Below are positions 6,468-12,893 of a DNA stretch of 20,307 nt, one piece after another (the first letter of the stretch is position 1; each line of letters starts with the position of its first letter). The notes under the pieces were generated by a model. It was not told the DNA's origin. It made no database searches and saw only the letters and a program-made list of their open reading frames with translations. Made by a program: the position numbers and the translations under genes. This DNA is from JBGOUJ01 sp041477005 (GTDB lineage Bacteria; Acidobacteriota; Terriglobia; Bryobacterales; JACQDG01), in contig JBGOUJ010000062.1 in assembly GCA_041477005.1 (NCBI GenBank), forward strand, positions 1 through 20,307, given 5' to 3'.

Positions 6468-7843
6468 GCCAGAAGCCGGACCTGCTTCGCAGCCTGGGGA
6501 GCTGGGAGGCCGCCGCCATAGTGGTGGGGACAGTCATCGGCAGCGGCATCTTTCTGGTCCCCAAGACCATGGTGCTCGAAGTCGGGACACCGGCAAAAGT
6601 CCTGCTGGTTTGGGTGGCCGGCGGGCTGCTTTCCCTGTTCGGCGCCCTGACCTATGCCGAGCTGGCCGCGGCGCTCCCGGAGGCCGGAGGAGAGTATGTC
6701 TACCTGCGAGAAGCTTACGGCCCTCTGTGGAGCTTTCTCTATGGCTGGACCCAGTTTTGGGTGGCTAAGAGCGGCTCAATAGCCACACTAGCTACGGCTT
6801 TTGCTTATTACCTGGCCCAGTTCTTCCCCCTGCTCGAAAAAGCTATCTTCCAGATTCCATTACCGATAGGTCCCAAGGGCGGCCCGCTTGTCATCTCTTA
6901 CGGGCAACTCTTTGCCATGGGCCTGATTTTGTTCCTGGCGGTGGTGAATTACTGCGGGGTCAAGCTTGGAGGGCTTATTCAGGCCCAAGTCACGGCCCTC
7001 AAAGTCGGCTTGATCGTGGTCTTGGTGATCTCAGCGGCGCTCTTCGGGGCCGGCTCGGCCGACAATTTTCACTCGTCGATCGCTGCGCCAGGGGGCTTGG
7101 GCGGCTGGATCGCGGCGCTGGTGGCGGCCCTGTGGGCCTACGATGGCTGGAACAACGTCAATATGGTCAGCAGCGAGGTCAAAGAACCCCAGCGGAACAT
7201 CCCACGGGCCTTGATCTTCGGCACAGGGGGTGTGGCAGCGCTCTACCTGCTGGCTAATCTGGCCTATTTTTTTGTCCTGCCGGCGGCGGAAGTCGGCGCC
7301 AGCGACCGGGTGGCGGCAGCGGTGGCCAGGAAATTCATGGGCGCCGCCGGCGGGGGCGCCGTGGCCGTAGCGGCGATGGTTTCGATCTTTGCGGCCCTGA
7401 ACGGGTCGATTCTTTCCGGCTCCCGCGTGCCCTTCGCCATGGCTCGCGACGGTTATTTTTTCTCCCGCGTGGCGCGGATTCACCCGGAGCATCGAACCCC
7501 TTATTTCTCCATTTTTGTGCTCAGCGGGTGGGCGGCTTTATTGACCCTTTCCGGCCGCTACGAGGACCTTTTCACCTATGTGATCTTTGCCAGTTGGATC
7601 CTGTACGGCATGACGACGGCCTCGGTTTTCGTGCTGCGGCGGAAGCGGCCGGATCTCAAGCGCCCTTACCGAACCCTGGGCTACCCGCTGGTCCCGGCCC
7701 TCTTTGTCCTGGCGGCAGCGCTCTTGATATCTGTGACACTGAAGAATTCACCGCGCGAATCTCTTATGGGTTTGGCTTTGGTGGCCGCCGGCCTTCCGTT
7801 CTTTGTATATTGGAAAAGACGCCGCTACGTTTCCGGGCGTTAA
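6464..7843 (+). CDS. Amino acid permease (APC superfamily)
   Basis: 459 residues with the APC hallmark in helix 1, GTVIGSGIFLVPK (about 22-34), followed by LTYAELAAALPEAGGEYVYLREAYG in helix 2 and its loop, and the helix 6 region AALWAYDGWNNVNMVSSEVK (about 221-240), which lines the substrate site. About 12 helices; length and order match the LAT/APC amino acid-transporter branch. The start ATG overlaps the symporter stop by four bases (ATGA), implying translational coupling and coordinated import. In this context uptake of alanine, glutamate or another stem-peptide amino acid released outside the cell is plausible, but the sequence gives no direct substrate evidence. Confidence 0.93.
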   Translation: MSQKPDLLRSLGSWEAAAIVVGTVIGSGIFLVPKTMVLEVGTPAKVLLVWVAGGLLSLFGALTYAELAAALPEAGGEYVYLREAYGPLWSFLYGWTQFWVAKSGSIATLATAFAYYLAQFFPLLEKAIFQIPLPIGPKGGPLVISYGQLFAMGLILFLAVVNYCGVKLGGLIQAQVTALKVGLIVVLVISAALFGAGSADNFHSSIAAPGGLGGWIAALVAALWAYDGWNNVNMVSSEVKEPQRNIPRALIFGTGGVAALYLLANLAYFFVLPAAEVGASDRVAAAVARKFMGAAGGGAVAVAAMVSIFAALNGSILSGSRVPFAMARDGYFFSRVARIHPEHRTPYFSIFVLSGWAALLTLSGRYEDLFTYVIFASWILYGMTTASVFVLRRKRPDLKRPYRTLGYPLVPALFVLAAALLISVTLKNSPRESLMGLALVAAGLPFFVYWKRRRYVSGR

Positions 7844-7950
7844 GCCGCCAAAAAAAAGGTATTTCGGAGCCAGAGATCCGGGTTTTCCCGCGGCTGTTGG
7901 CTTTCCAGGCGGCTCGCCGGAGGGGGTGCGGGAAGCCTGTTCACAATCTT

Positions 7951-7968
7951 TGTTCTGAATTTGGAACA
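7951..7968. promoter_or_regulatory. Upstream dyad TGTTC-N8-GAACA
   Basis: Perfect inverted half-sites TGTTC (7951-7955) and GAACA (7964-7968) separated by eight bases. The same half-sites with the same spacing recur at 8033-8050. A further half-site TGTTC lies at 7938-7942. It sits just upstream of the -35 element of the AT-hook gene promoter. Confidence 0.5.
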
Positions 7969-7974
7969 GAGCTA

Positions 7975-8003
7975 TTGATTCCTAAGGCTGATTCTGGTAT
8001 AAC
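7975..8003 (+). promoter_or_regulatory. Sigma-70-type promoter of the AT-hook gene
   Basis: TTGATT (7975-7980), 17 bp, TATAAC (7998-8003), predicting a transcript start near 8010 and a leader of about 120 bases. It is flanked on both sides by identical dyads. Confidence 0.6.
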
Positions 8004-8032
8004 AGATCTGCTCCATCGGACATGGCAGATTT

Positions 8033-8050
8033 TGTTCTGTTTCCAGAACA
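8033..8050. promoter_or_regulatory. Downstream dyad TGTTC-N8-GAACA
   Basis: Second copy of the dyad, with longer arms: TTTGTTCTG, four-base centre, CAGAACAAA (8032-8053 or so). Centre to centre it is 82 bp from the first copy and about 30 bp downstream of the predicted transcript start. As RNA it could also fold into a short AU-rich hairpin in the 5' leader. Confidence 0.5.
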
Positions 8051-8131
8051 AAGCCGGGTGGGCGGGATCCCGGCCAAATTCTACTACTATTTCCGCTGGT
8101 GGAGCGAAATCTCGTGGTTTCAGGAGTCAGT

Positions 8132-8329
8132 ATGGACGTGAATAAGATCCTGGTCGAGCTAAGACAGGAACGACAACAGATCGAAGAAGCGATCATTTCC
8201 TTAGAGCGGCTGGCCCGTGGGCGCGGAAGGCGCCGCGGGCGTCCCCCGGCCTGGCTGGCCATGGCCACGCCAAAGCGCCGCGGCCGTCCGCCGGGAAGTA
8301 AGAACGGCGGTTCGAAGGCGGCGGCGTAG
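8132..8329 (+). CDS. Small AT-hook DNA-binding protein
   Basis: 65-residue basic protein. The N-terminal half (MDVNKILVELRQERQQIEEA, then IISLERLA) should form an amphipathic, probably coiled-coil, dimerisation helix. The C-terminal half carries two AT-hook motifs with the GRP core, RRRGRPPAW (about 33-41) and KRRGRPPGSK (about 48-57), which insert into the minor groove of AT-rich DNA. ATG at 8132 follows AGGAG (8122-8126), so the frame does not start at 8099. It has its own promoter bracketed by two dyads, suggesting tight or self-regulated expression. It ends 11 bp from the stop of the convergent amidase-muramidase gene. Likely a small nucleoid-associated or regulatory protein. Target genes are unknown. 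Confidence 0.85.
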   Translation: MDVNKILVELRQERQQIEEAIISLERLARGRGRRRGRPPAWLAMATPKRRGRPPGSKNGGSKAAA

Positions 8330-8340
8330 CCGGCTGCTCC

Positions 8341-10683
8341 CTACTGGTAGAGCAGATACCTCTGCCGCATTTGCCGGAATCTCTCCACGGCCTCCCCCCA
8401 GCCTTCGCGAATGGTGCGTGGATCTTCTCCAGCGGCCAGAGCGGCGATCGTCGCATCGTCTCCGATCAGGAGAGCAGTGTCGTCCAGCTCCAGGTGTCCT
8501 GGAAACAACTTGATCAAGGCAGCGGCGATTTCGAGGCCTAACTCGCTCGAATCCACAGCGTCCCGCTGCGTTACCAGGAGTTGGATCCCTTGAATTTTGC
8601 CGCCGGTCAGGCCGGAGGGGTTGGGTGTTCGTTCCACCGCGTAGCAGCGCACGCCGGGGATGGCCCTCGCGTTCAAGTATTCGGCCAGGGCGGGCCCGTC
8701 CATCCAATCGGCGACAACGATCTCGAATGGCGTGTCGGTGCCTCTTCCCACAGAATAGTTTCTGAGACCTTCCAGCATGGCGACTCCGGGGTAAAGTAGA
8801 GCTTCCCAGAGAGTCCGAATATTGGGGGAGGGGTTGGTCCACGGTAATCCGGTCGAATCAAACCAATCGCCCCTTTGCCAGCCCTCCATTTTGACCACTT
8901 CGAGTTGTGCGCCGATCTTGTTTTCCTCGTTGAACAGCCGGGCCAGCTCGCCGGCGGTCATGCCGTGGCGGAGGGGCAAGGGAAAGTAGCCGATGAACGA
9001 GAGCCGCCCCGAGTCGAGGATCGGGCCTTCGACGGCCAGGCCGCCGATGGGGTTGGGGCGGTCCAGGACGTAGAAGGGAATATGGTTTTGGGCGGCCTCC
9101 TCCAGGCAGTAGCCCATGGTTGTCATGTAGGTGTAGAAGCGGGCGCCGACGTCCTGAATGTCGAACACTAGCGCGTCCAGACCCTGCAGCATATCGGGGG
9201 TGGGCCGGCGGCGGCCTTCCTGGTAGAGGCTGTAGACGCGGATGCCGGTCTTTTCGTCGACTGCATCGGGCAGGTTGGGCTGGTCGGCTCGGCCGGCAAA
9301 GCCATGCTCGGGGGAGAAGATAGCCCCGATCTGAACGCCTGCTTCGAGCATCAGGTCTATGTTGCGCCGGCGCTGGCGGTCGATGCCGGTTTGGTTAGAG
9401 ATCAGGCCGATGCGCTTACCCTGAAAGGGCCGGAAACCGTCACGAGCCAGCACTTCGAGGCCCGTCAGGACCTTGCCGTTCCGATAGACCTCGCGGCGCG
9501 CGCCGAACATCGCCTCGTTGTATCCGGTGAGGCGCAGCCCTTCTCTGGCGATCAGATCGCCCGGCACGTCGGTCAGGCTGGCGGCGACGGCGGTGGCGAC
9601 CCGCGAGCGCAGGCTCACGATGGCCGGCCGCACGGCCGGGTGGACGCTGTTGGCCAGCAGGATGACAAACGTTTTGGTCGCCGGGTCGATCCACAGCGAC
9701 GTGCCCGTGAAGCCGGTATGGCCGAAGGAGCCGACCGGCAGCAGCTCGCCGCGGTTGGTCGAGAAGGGCGAGTCGAGATCCCAGCCCAGGCCGCGCTGGA
9801 TCGGCTGGTTGGGCGCCGTCTGTGGAGAGGTCATTTTCTCCACTGTGAGCGGGCTGAAAATGCGCGAGCCATCCAGGCTGCCGTGGCCGAGCAGCATGGC
9901 GGCAAAGCGGCTGAGATCATCGGCCGTCGAGAACAAGCCGGCGTGACCGGCGACGCCGCCCATGTTGCGGGCGGTCGGATCGTGTACGACGCCCCGCAAG
10001 ACAGCGCCGTCGACTCGTTCGGTCGGCGCGATCCGCCGCCGCAGGCCGGCCGGCGGGTTGAACGTCGTCGTGCGCATCTTGACCGGCTGGAAGACGCGCT
10101 GGCGGGAGAATTCCGCCAGGCTTTTGCCGCTCACGCGGTGAACGATCTCGCCGAGCAGGATGAAATTGATGTCGCTGTAAACGAATCGAGAGCCGGGCGG
10201 GGCGGTCGGCTTTTCGGCCAGGGCAAGCTTGATGCCGGTCTGGTAGCCACTCCAGGCGGGCTTCAGGTCGAGATCCGGGCGCAGGCCGGAGAAGTGGGTC
10301 ATCAATTGACGGACCGTGATGTCGCCGCCGGCGAAGCCCGGCAGGTACTCGGTGACGCGGTCGTTCAGCCGCACCTTGCCCTCTTGGAACAGCAGCATGA
10401 GCGAAGAGGTCGTGGCCACCACTTTGGTGAGCGAGGCGCAGTCGAAGATGGTGTCGACGGTCATGGGCTCGCGCCGAGGGACCAGGCTGCGATGGCCGTA
10501 GGCCTTGCGGTGGATGATCTTGCCGTTGTGGCCGACCACCAGCACGGCGCCGGGGATGCGGTCTTCGCGGATCGCCTGCTCGATGATCTGGTCGAGAATT
10601 GGCGAGCCGCGCCACTTCGCCTGCGGCGCGGCCGGCGCGGCCAGCAAGAGCACCCACACAGCGACGCGTTGTACCCGCAACAT
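8341..10683 (-). CDS. namZ: Secreted fusion: AmiE-like serine hydrolase (beta-lactamase fold) + NamZ exo-beta-N-acetylmuramidase (DUF1343)
   Basis: 780 residues. A short signal peptide (about 1-22, VWVLLLAAPAAPQA) directs export. Domain 1 (about 28-370) is a class C beta-lactamase/serine hydrolase with SLTK (nucleophile S84, K87), YSD at 169-171 where YxN is usual, and HTG (322-324). It resembles B. subtilis AmiE (YbbE), which removes the stem peptide from MurNAc. Domain 2 (about 402-780) is DUF1343, the NamZ (YbbC, GH171) family releasing MurNAc from non-reducing ends: LISNQTGID, SPEHGF (E459, probable catalytic acid), FDIQDVGARFYTYM, DRPNPIGG, YSVGRGTDTPFE and GGKIQGIQL are all present. In B. 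subtilis these are separate genes of one operon. The start has no Shine-Dalgarno sequence. It is divergent from murQ, with 26 bp between the starts. Confidence 0.92.
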   Translation of the reverse strand: MLRVQRVAVWVLLLAAPAAPQAKWRGSPILDQIIEQAIREDRIPGAVLVVGHNGKIIHRKAYGHRSLVPRREPMTVDTIFDCASLTKVVATTSSLMLLFQEGKVRLNDRVTEYLPGFAGGDITVRQLMTHFSGLRPDLDLKPAWSGYQTGIKLALAEKPTAPPGSRFVYSDINFILLGEIVHRVSGKSLAEFSRQRVFQPVKMRTTTFNPPAGLRRRIAPTERVDGAVLRGVVHDPTARNMGGVAGHAGLFSTADDLSRFAAMLLGHGSLDGSRIFSPLTVEKMTSPQTAPNQPIQRGLGWDLDSPFSTNRGELLPVGSFGHTGFTGTSLWIDPATKTFVILLANSVHPAVRPAIVSLRSRVATAVAASLTDVPGDLIAREGLRLTGYNEAMFGARREVYRNGKVLTGLEVLARDGFRPFQGKRIGLISNQTGIDRQRRRNIDLMLEAGVQIGAIFSPEHGFAGRADQPNLPDAVDEKTGIRVYSLYQEGRRRPTPDMLQGLDALVFDIQDVGARFYTYMTTMGYCLEEAAQNHIPFYVLDRPNPIGGLAVEGPILDSGRLSFIGYFPLPLRHGMTAGELARLFNEENKIGAQLEVVKMEGWQRGDWFDSTGLPWTNPSPNIRTLWEALLYPGVAMLEGLRNYSVGRGTDTPFEIVVADWMDGPALAEYLNARAIPGVRCYAVERTPNPSGLTGGKIQGIQLLVTQRDAVDSSELGLEIAAALIKLFPGHLELDDTALLIGDDATIAALAAGEDPRTIREGWGEAVERFRQMRQRYLLYQ

Positions 10684-10691
10684 GCAGTCAT

Positions 10692-10702
10692 GTTAGCCTA
10701 AC
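10692..10702. promoter_or_regulatory. Perfect 11-bp palindrome between the namZ-fusion and murQ starts
   Basis: GTTAG-C-CTAAC fills nearly half of the 26-bp gap between the two divergent start codons. It could be an operator controlling both genes. No strong promoter hexamers are seen in the gap, so promoters must extend into the coding regions. Confidence 0.3.
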
Positions 10703-10709
10703 TTTCGAG

Positions 10710-11600
10710 ATGCTCGATCATCTGGCCACCGAGAAACGGAATCCCGCCTCTGCCGAGATCGACCTTTTGCCGGCGGAACAGATCCTCGCCATAATGAATG
10801 AGGAGGACAAGAAGGTCGCGCCGGCGGTGGAGCGCGAGATCCCGCGCATCGCCCAGGGTGTGGACGCCATCGTCGAGGCCTTCCGCCGCGGCGGCCGGCT
10901 GTTTTACATCGGGGCCGGGACCAGCGGCCGGCTCGGGGTGCTCGACGCCAGCGAGTGCCCGCCGACATTCGACGCCCCGCCCGAGATGGTGCAGGGAATC
11001 ATCGCCGGCGGCGAGGCGGCGCTGTCGCGGGCGACCGAAGCGAGCGAGGACCGCCCCGAGGCCGGCGAGCAAGACCTGCGCGCCCGCGGCTTCACCGGCC
11101 GGGACGTGCTGGTGGGCCTGACCGCCAGCGGGCGAACGCCCTACGTGCTGGGCGCCGTGCGCTACGCGCGTTCGCTCGGGGCGGCCACCATCGGTGTCAC
11201 GTGCAACCCCGGGGCCGAGATCTCGGCGCTGGTGGACTGTCCCATCGCGCCGGTGGTCGGCCCGGAGATCATCGCCGGCTCGACGCGCCTCAAGGCCGGC
11301 GCCGCGCAGAAGATGGTGCTCAACATGCTTTCTACCGCCGCGTTCATCCGTCTGGGCTACGTCTACCGAAACCTGATGGTGAACCTGCAATTGAAGAACG
11401 AGAAGCTGCTCGACCGCGGCCGGCGGATTGTGGCCCAGGCGGCCGGCTGCGATCCGGAGCGGGCGGCGCAGGTGCTGGTAGAGACCGGCAACAACGTGCG
11501 AGCAGCGATCGTTATGCTGAAGCGGGGCGTGACCGCCCAGCGCGCCCGCGAGCTGCTTGCGGCAGCCGGCAACCGGGTCGGCGCCGCTCTGGAATCCTGA
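10710..11600 (+). CDS. murQ: N-acetylmuramic acid 6-phosphate etherase MurQ
   Basis: Cytoplasmic SIS-fold enzyme that cleaves the lactyl ether of MurNAc-6-phosphate to give GlcNAc-6-phosphate and D-lactate. 296 residues, the normal length. Signatures: N-terminal ATEKRNPAS, NEEDKKVAPAV, phosphosugar loop IGAGTSGRLGVLDASECPPTF with E82 (equivalent of the catalytic Glu83 of E. coli), TEASEDRPEAG with E113 (equivalent of Glu114), TASGRTPYV, and the C-terminal helical part ETGNNVRAAIVMLKRG. Start at ATG 10710 matches the family N-terminus (MLDHLATEKRN); the upstream extension overlaps the divergent gene. nagA begins 13 bp after the stop, forming a salvage operon. A kinase or PTS making its substrate is not encoded in this window. 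Confidence 0.97.
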   Translation: MLDHLATEKRNPASAEIDLLPAEQILAIMNEEDKKVAPAVEREIPRIAQGVDAIVEAFRRGGRLFYIGAGTSGRLGVLDASECPPTFDAPPEMVQGIIAGGEAALSRATEASEDRPEAGEQDLRARGFTGRDVLVGLTASGRTPYVLGAVRYARSLGAATIGVTCNPGAEISALVDCPIAPVVGPEIIAGSTRLKAGAAQKMVLNMLSTAAFIRLGYVYRNLMVNLQLKNEKLLDRGRRIVAQAAGCDPERAAQVLVETGNNVRAAIVMLKRGVTAQRARELLAAAGNRVGAALES

Positions 11601-11613
11601 TGCAGGCACTCTG

Positions 11614-12777
11614 ATGCAAACCGCCTTCACCGCCGCCACCGTCTACACACCCGAGCCGATCGCCAACGGCGTGGTGCTGGTCGAGGAGGACCGCATCCTC
11701 GCCGTTGGAAGCCGGGACGAGGTCCGCATCCCGGACGGCGCCCGGATCGTGGATGCGGGAGAGGCCTCGATCGCTCCCGGGTTCATCGACATTCACGTCC
11801 ACGGCGCCGGAGGCCGCGACCTGATGGATCCCCGCCGCGAAGCGGTGGAAACCGTGTCCCGCACCCTGGCCCGCTTCGGCACCACGTCGTATTACCCCAC
11901 CACCGCGAGCGCCCCGAAGTCGGACACGCTGCAGGCACTCGAGTTCCTGGCCGGCTATATCGAGCAGGCGGAGAAGAGCCGCGCGGCGGCGGCCCAGCCG
12001 CTGGGCATTCATATGGAGGGGCCGTATATCAGCCTGAAGCGGCGCGGCGTGCACCCGATCGAAAGCATCGTGCTGCCGACGCTCGCCTCCTACCGCCGCA
12101 TGGCGCAAGCGGCGGGCGGGAAACTGCGGATCATGACGATCGCGCCGGAGCTCGCGGCCGCGCCCGAGGTGATCGCCGAGATGGCGCGGACCGGGGTGCG
12201 GCCCTCGATCGGCCACACCGACGCGACCTACGAAGAAGCGGAGCGCGCCGTCGAGCAGGGCGCCCGGCAGGCCACGCACACGTTTAACGCCATGCGGCCC
12301 TTCGCTCACCGCGACCCGGGCGTGATCGGCGCCGTGCTGACCGATCGGCGCGTCAAGGCGGAGCTGATCGCGGACGGTGTTCATGTAGACCCGACGGCGA
12401 TCCGGGTGCTCTACCAATCGAAGGGCGCCGAGGGAATCGTGCTGGTCTCGGACGGCATCAGCGGCACCGGCATGCCCGACGGCGTCTACCCGGTGGCGGG
12501 GTTCCTGGTCGAAGTGAAGGACGGCGTGTGCCGCTACAACGGCTCGCTCGCCGGCAGCGTCCTCACGCTCGACCGCGCCCTGAGGAACATGCGGCGATTC
12601 CTGGGGCTCGCGACCGAGCAGGTATTGCCGATGGCTACGCGCAACACGGCGGAGCTGTTGGGCGTCGCCGGCCGCAAGGGAGTTCTGAAGGCGGGGGCCG
12701 ATGCCGACCTGGTGGTGCTCGATGAGGAGCTGCGGGTGCGGGCGGTCTACTCTCGGGGGACGCCGGTAACGCTCTGA
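11614..12777 (+). CDS. nagA: N-acetylglucosamine-6-phosphate deacetylase NagA
   Basis: 387-residue amidohydrolase that deacetylates GlcNAc-6-phosphate, the product of MurQ, to glucosamine-6-phosphate and acetate. Metal and active-site motifs are in order: PGFIDIHVHGAGG (H61, H63), GIHMEGPYIS (metal ligand E135), IGHTDATYEEA (H201), ATHTFNAMRPF (H222) and LVSDGISGTGMPDG (catalytic D280). The C-terminal strands NTAELLGVAGRKGVLKAGAD return to the small beta domain, as usual. ATG 11614 lies 13 bp after murQ. No strong Shine-Dalgarno sequence is visible, so coupling to murQ is likely. Presence of HVH and E135 together suggests the usual mono- or binuclear metal site is intact. Confidence 0.97.
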   Translation: MQTAFTAATVYTPEPIANGVVLVEEDRILAVGSRDEVRIPDGARIVDAGEASIAPGFIDIHVHGAGGRDLMDPRREAVETVSRTLARFGTTSYYPTTASAPKSDTLQALEFLAGYIEQAEKSRAAAAQPLGIHMEGPYISLKRRGVHPIESIVLPTLASYRRMAQAAGGKLRIMTIAPELAAAPEVIAEMARTGVRPSIGHTDATYEEAERAVEQGARQATHTFNAMRPFAHRDPGVIGAVLTDRRVKAELIADGVHVDPTAIRVLYQSKGAEGIVLVSDGISGTGMPDGVYPVAGFLVEVKDGVCRYNGSLAGSVLTLDRALRNMRRFLGLATEQVLPMATRNTAELLGVAGRKGVLKAGADADLVVLDEELRVRAVYSRGTPVTL

Positions 12778-12810
12778 GCGCCGGGCCGCGGCCGCAAGAA
12801 AAAAATGCCG

Positions 12811-12884
12811 ATCTCACGCCACGCCAGGTACGCCCGGAAAAACTTCTTTGTTTCCTTTGCGCTCTTGGCGCCTTTGCGCGAGAT
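12811..12884. repeat. Dispersed inverted-repeat element, 'SRKGAK' type, between nagA and murA
   Basis: Left arm ATCTCACGCCACGCCAGG (12811-12828) is an imperfect inverse of CTTGGCGCCTTTGCGCGAGAT (12864-12884). The minus strand reads ISRKGAKSAKE in one frame, which from memory is characteristic of an abundant small repeat in many bacterial genomes (CTCGCAAAGGCGCAAAG type). It ends nine bases before the murA start codon, so it forms the murA 5' region. Confidence 0.65.
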
Positions 12885-12893
12885 CTTTCGGTC

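Noticed and set aside
7951..8050. LexA (SOS) boxes
   Set aside because: Half-sites TGTTC/GAACA recall some LexA motifs, but the eight-base spacing does not fit those I know, and the controlled gene is not a DNA-repair gene.
8030..8055. Intrinsic terminator for the transporter operon
   Set aside because: The stem is AT-rich with no following U-tract and lies almost 200 bp past the permease stop, downstream of a new promoter.
9304..10701. 465-residue plus-strand frame antisense to the amidase-muramidase gene
   Set aside because: Shadow composition and no motifs, while the minus strand has two complete enzyme domains.
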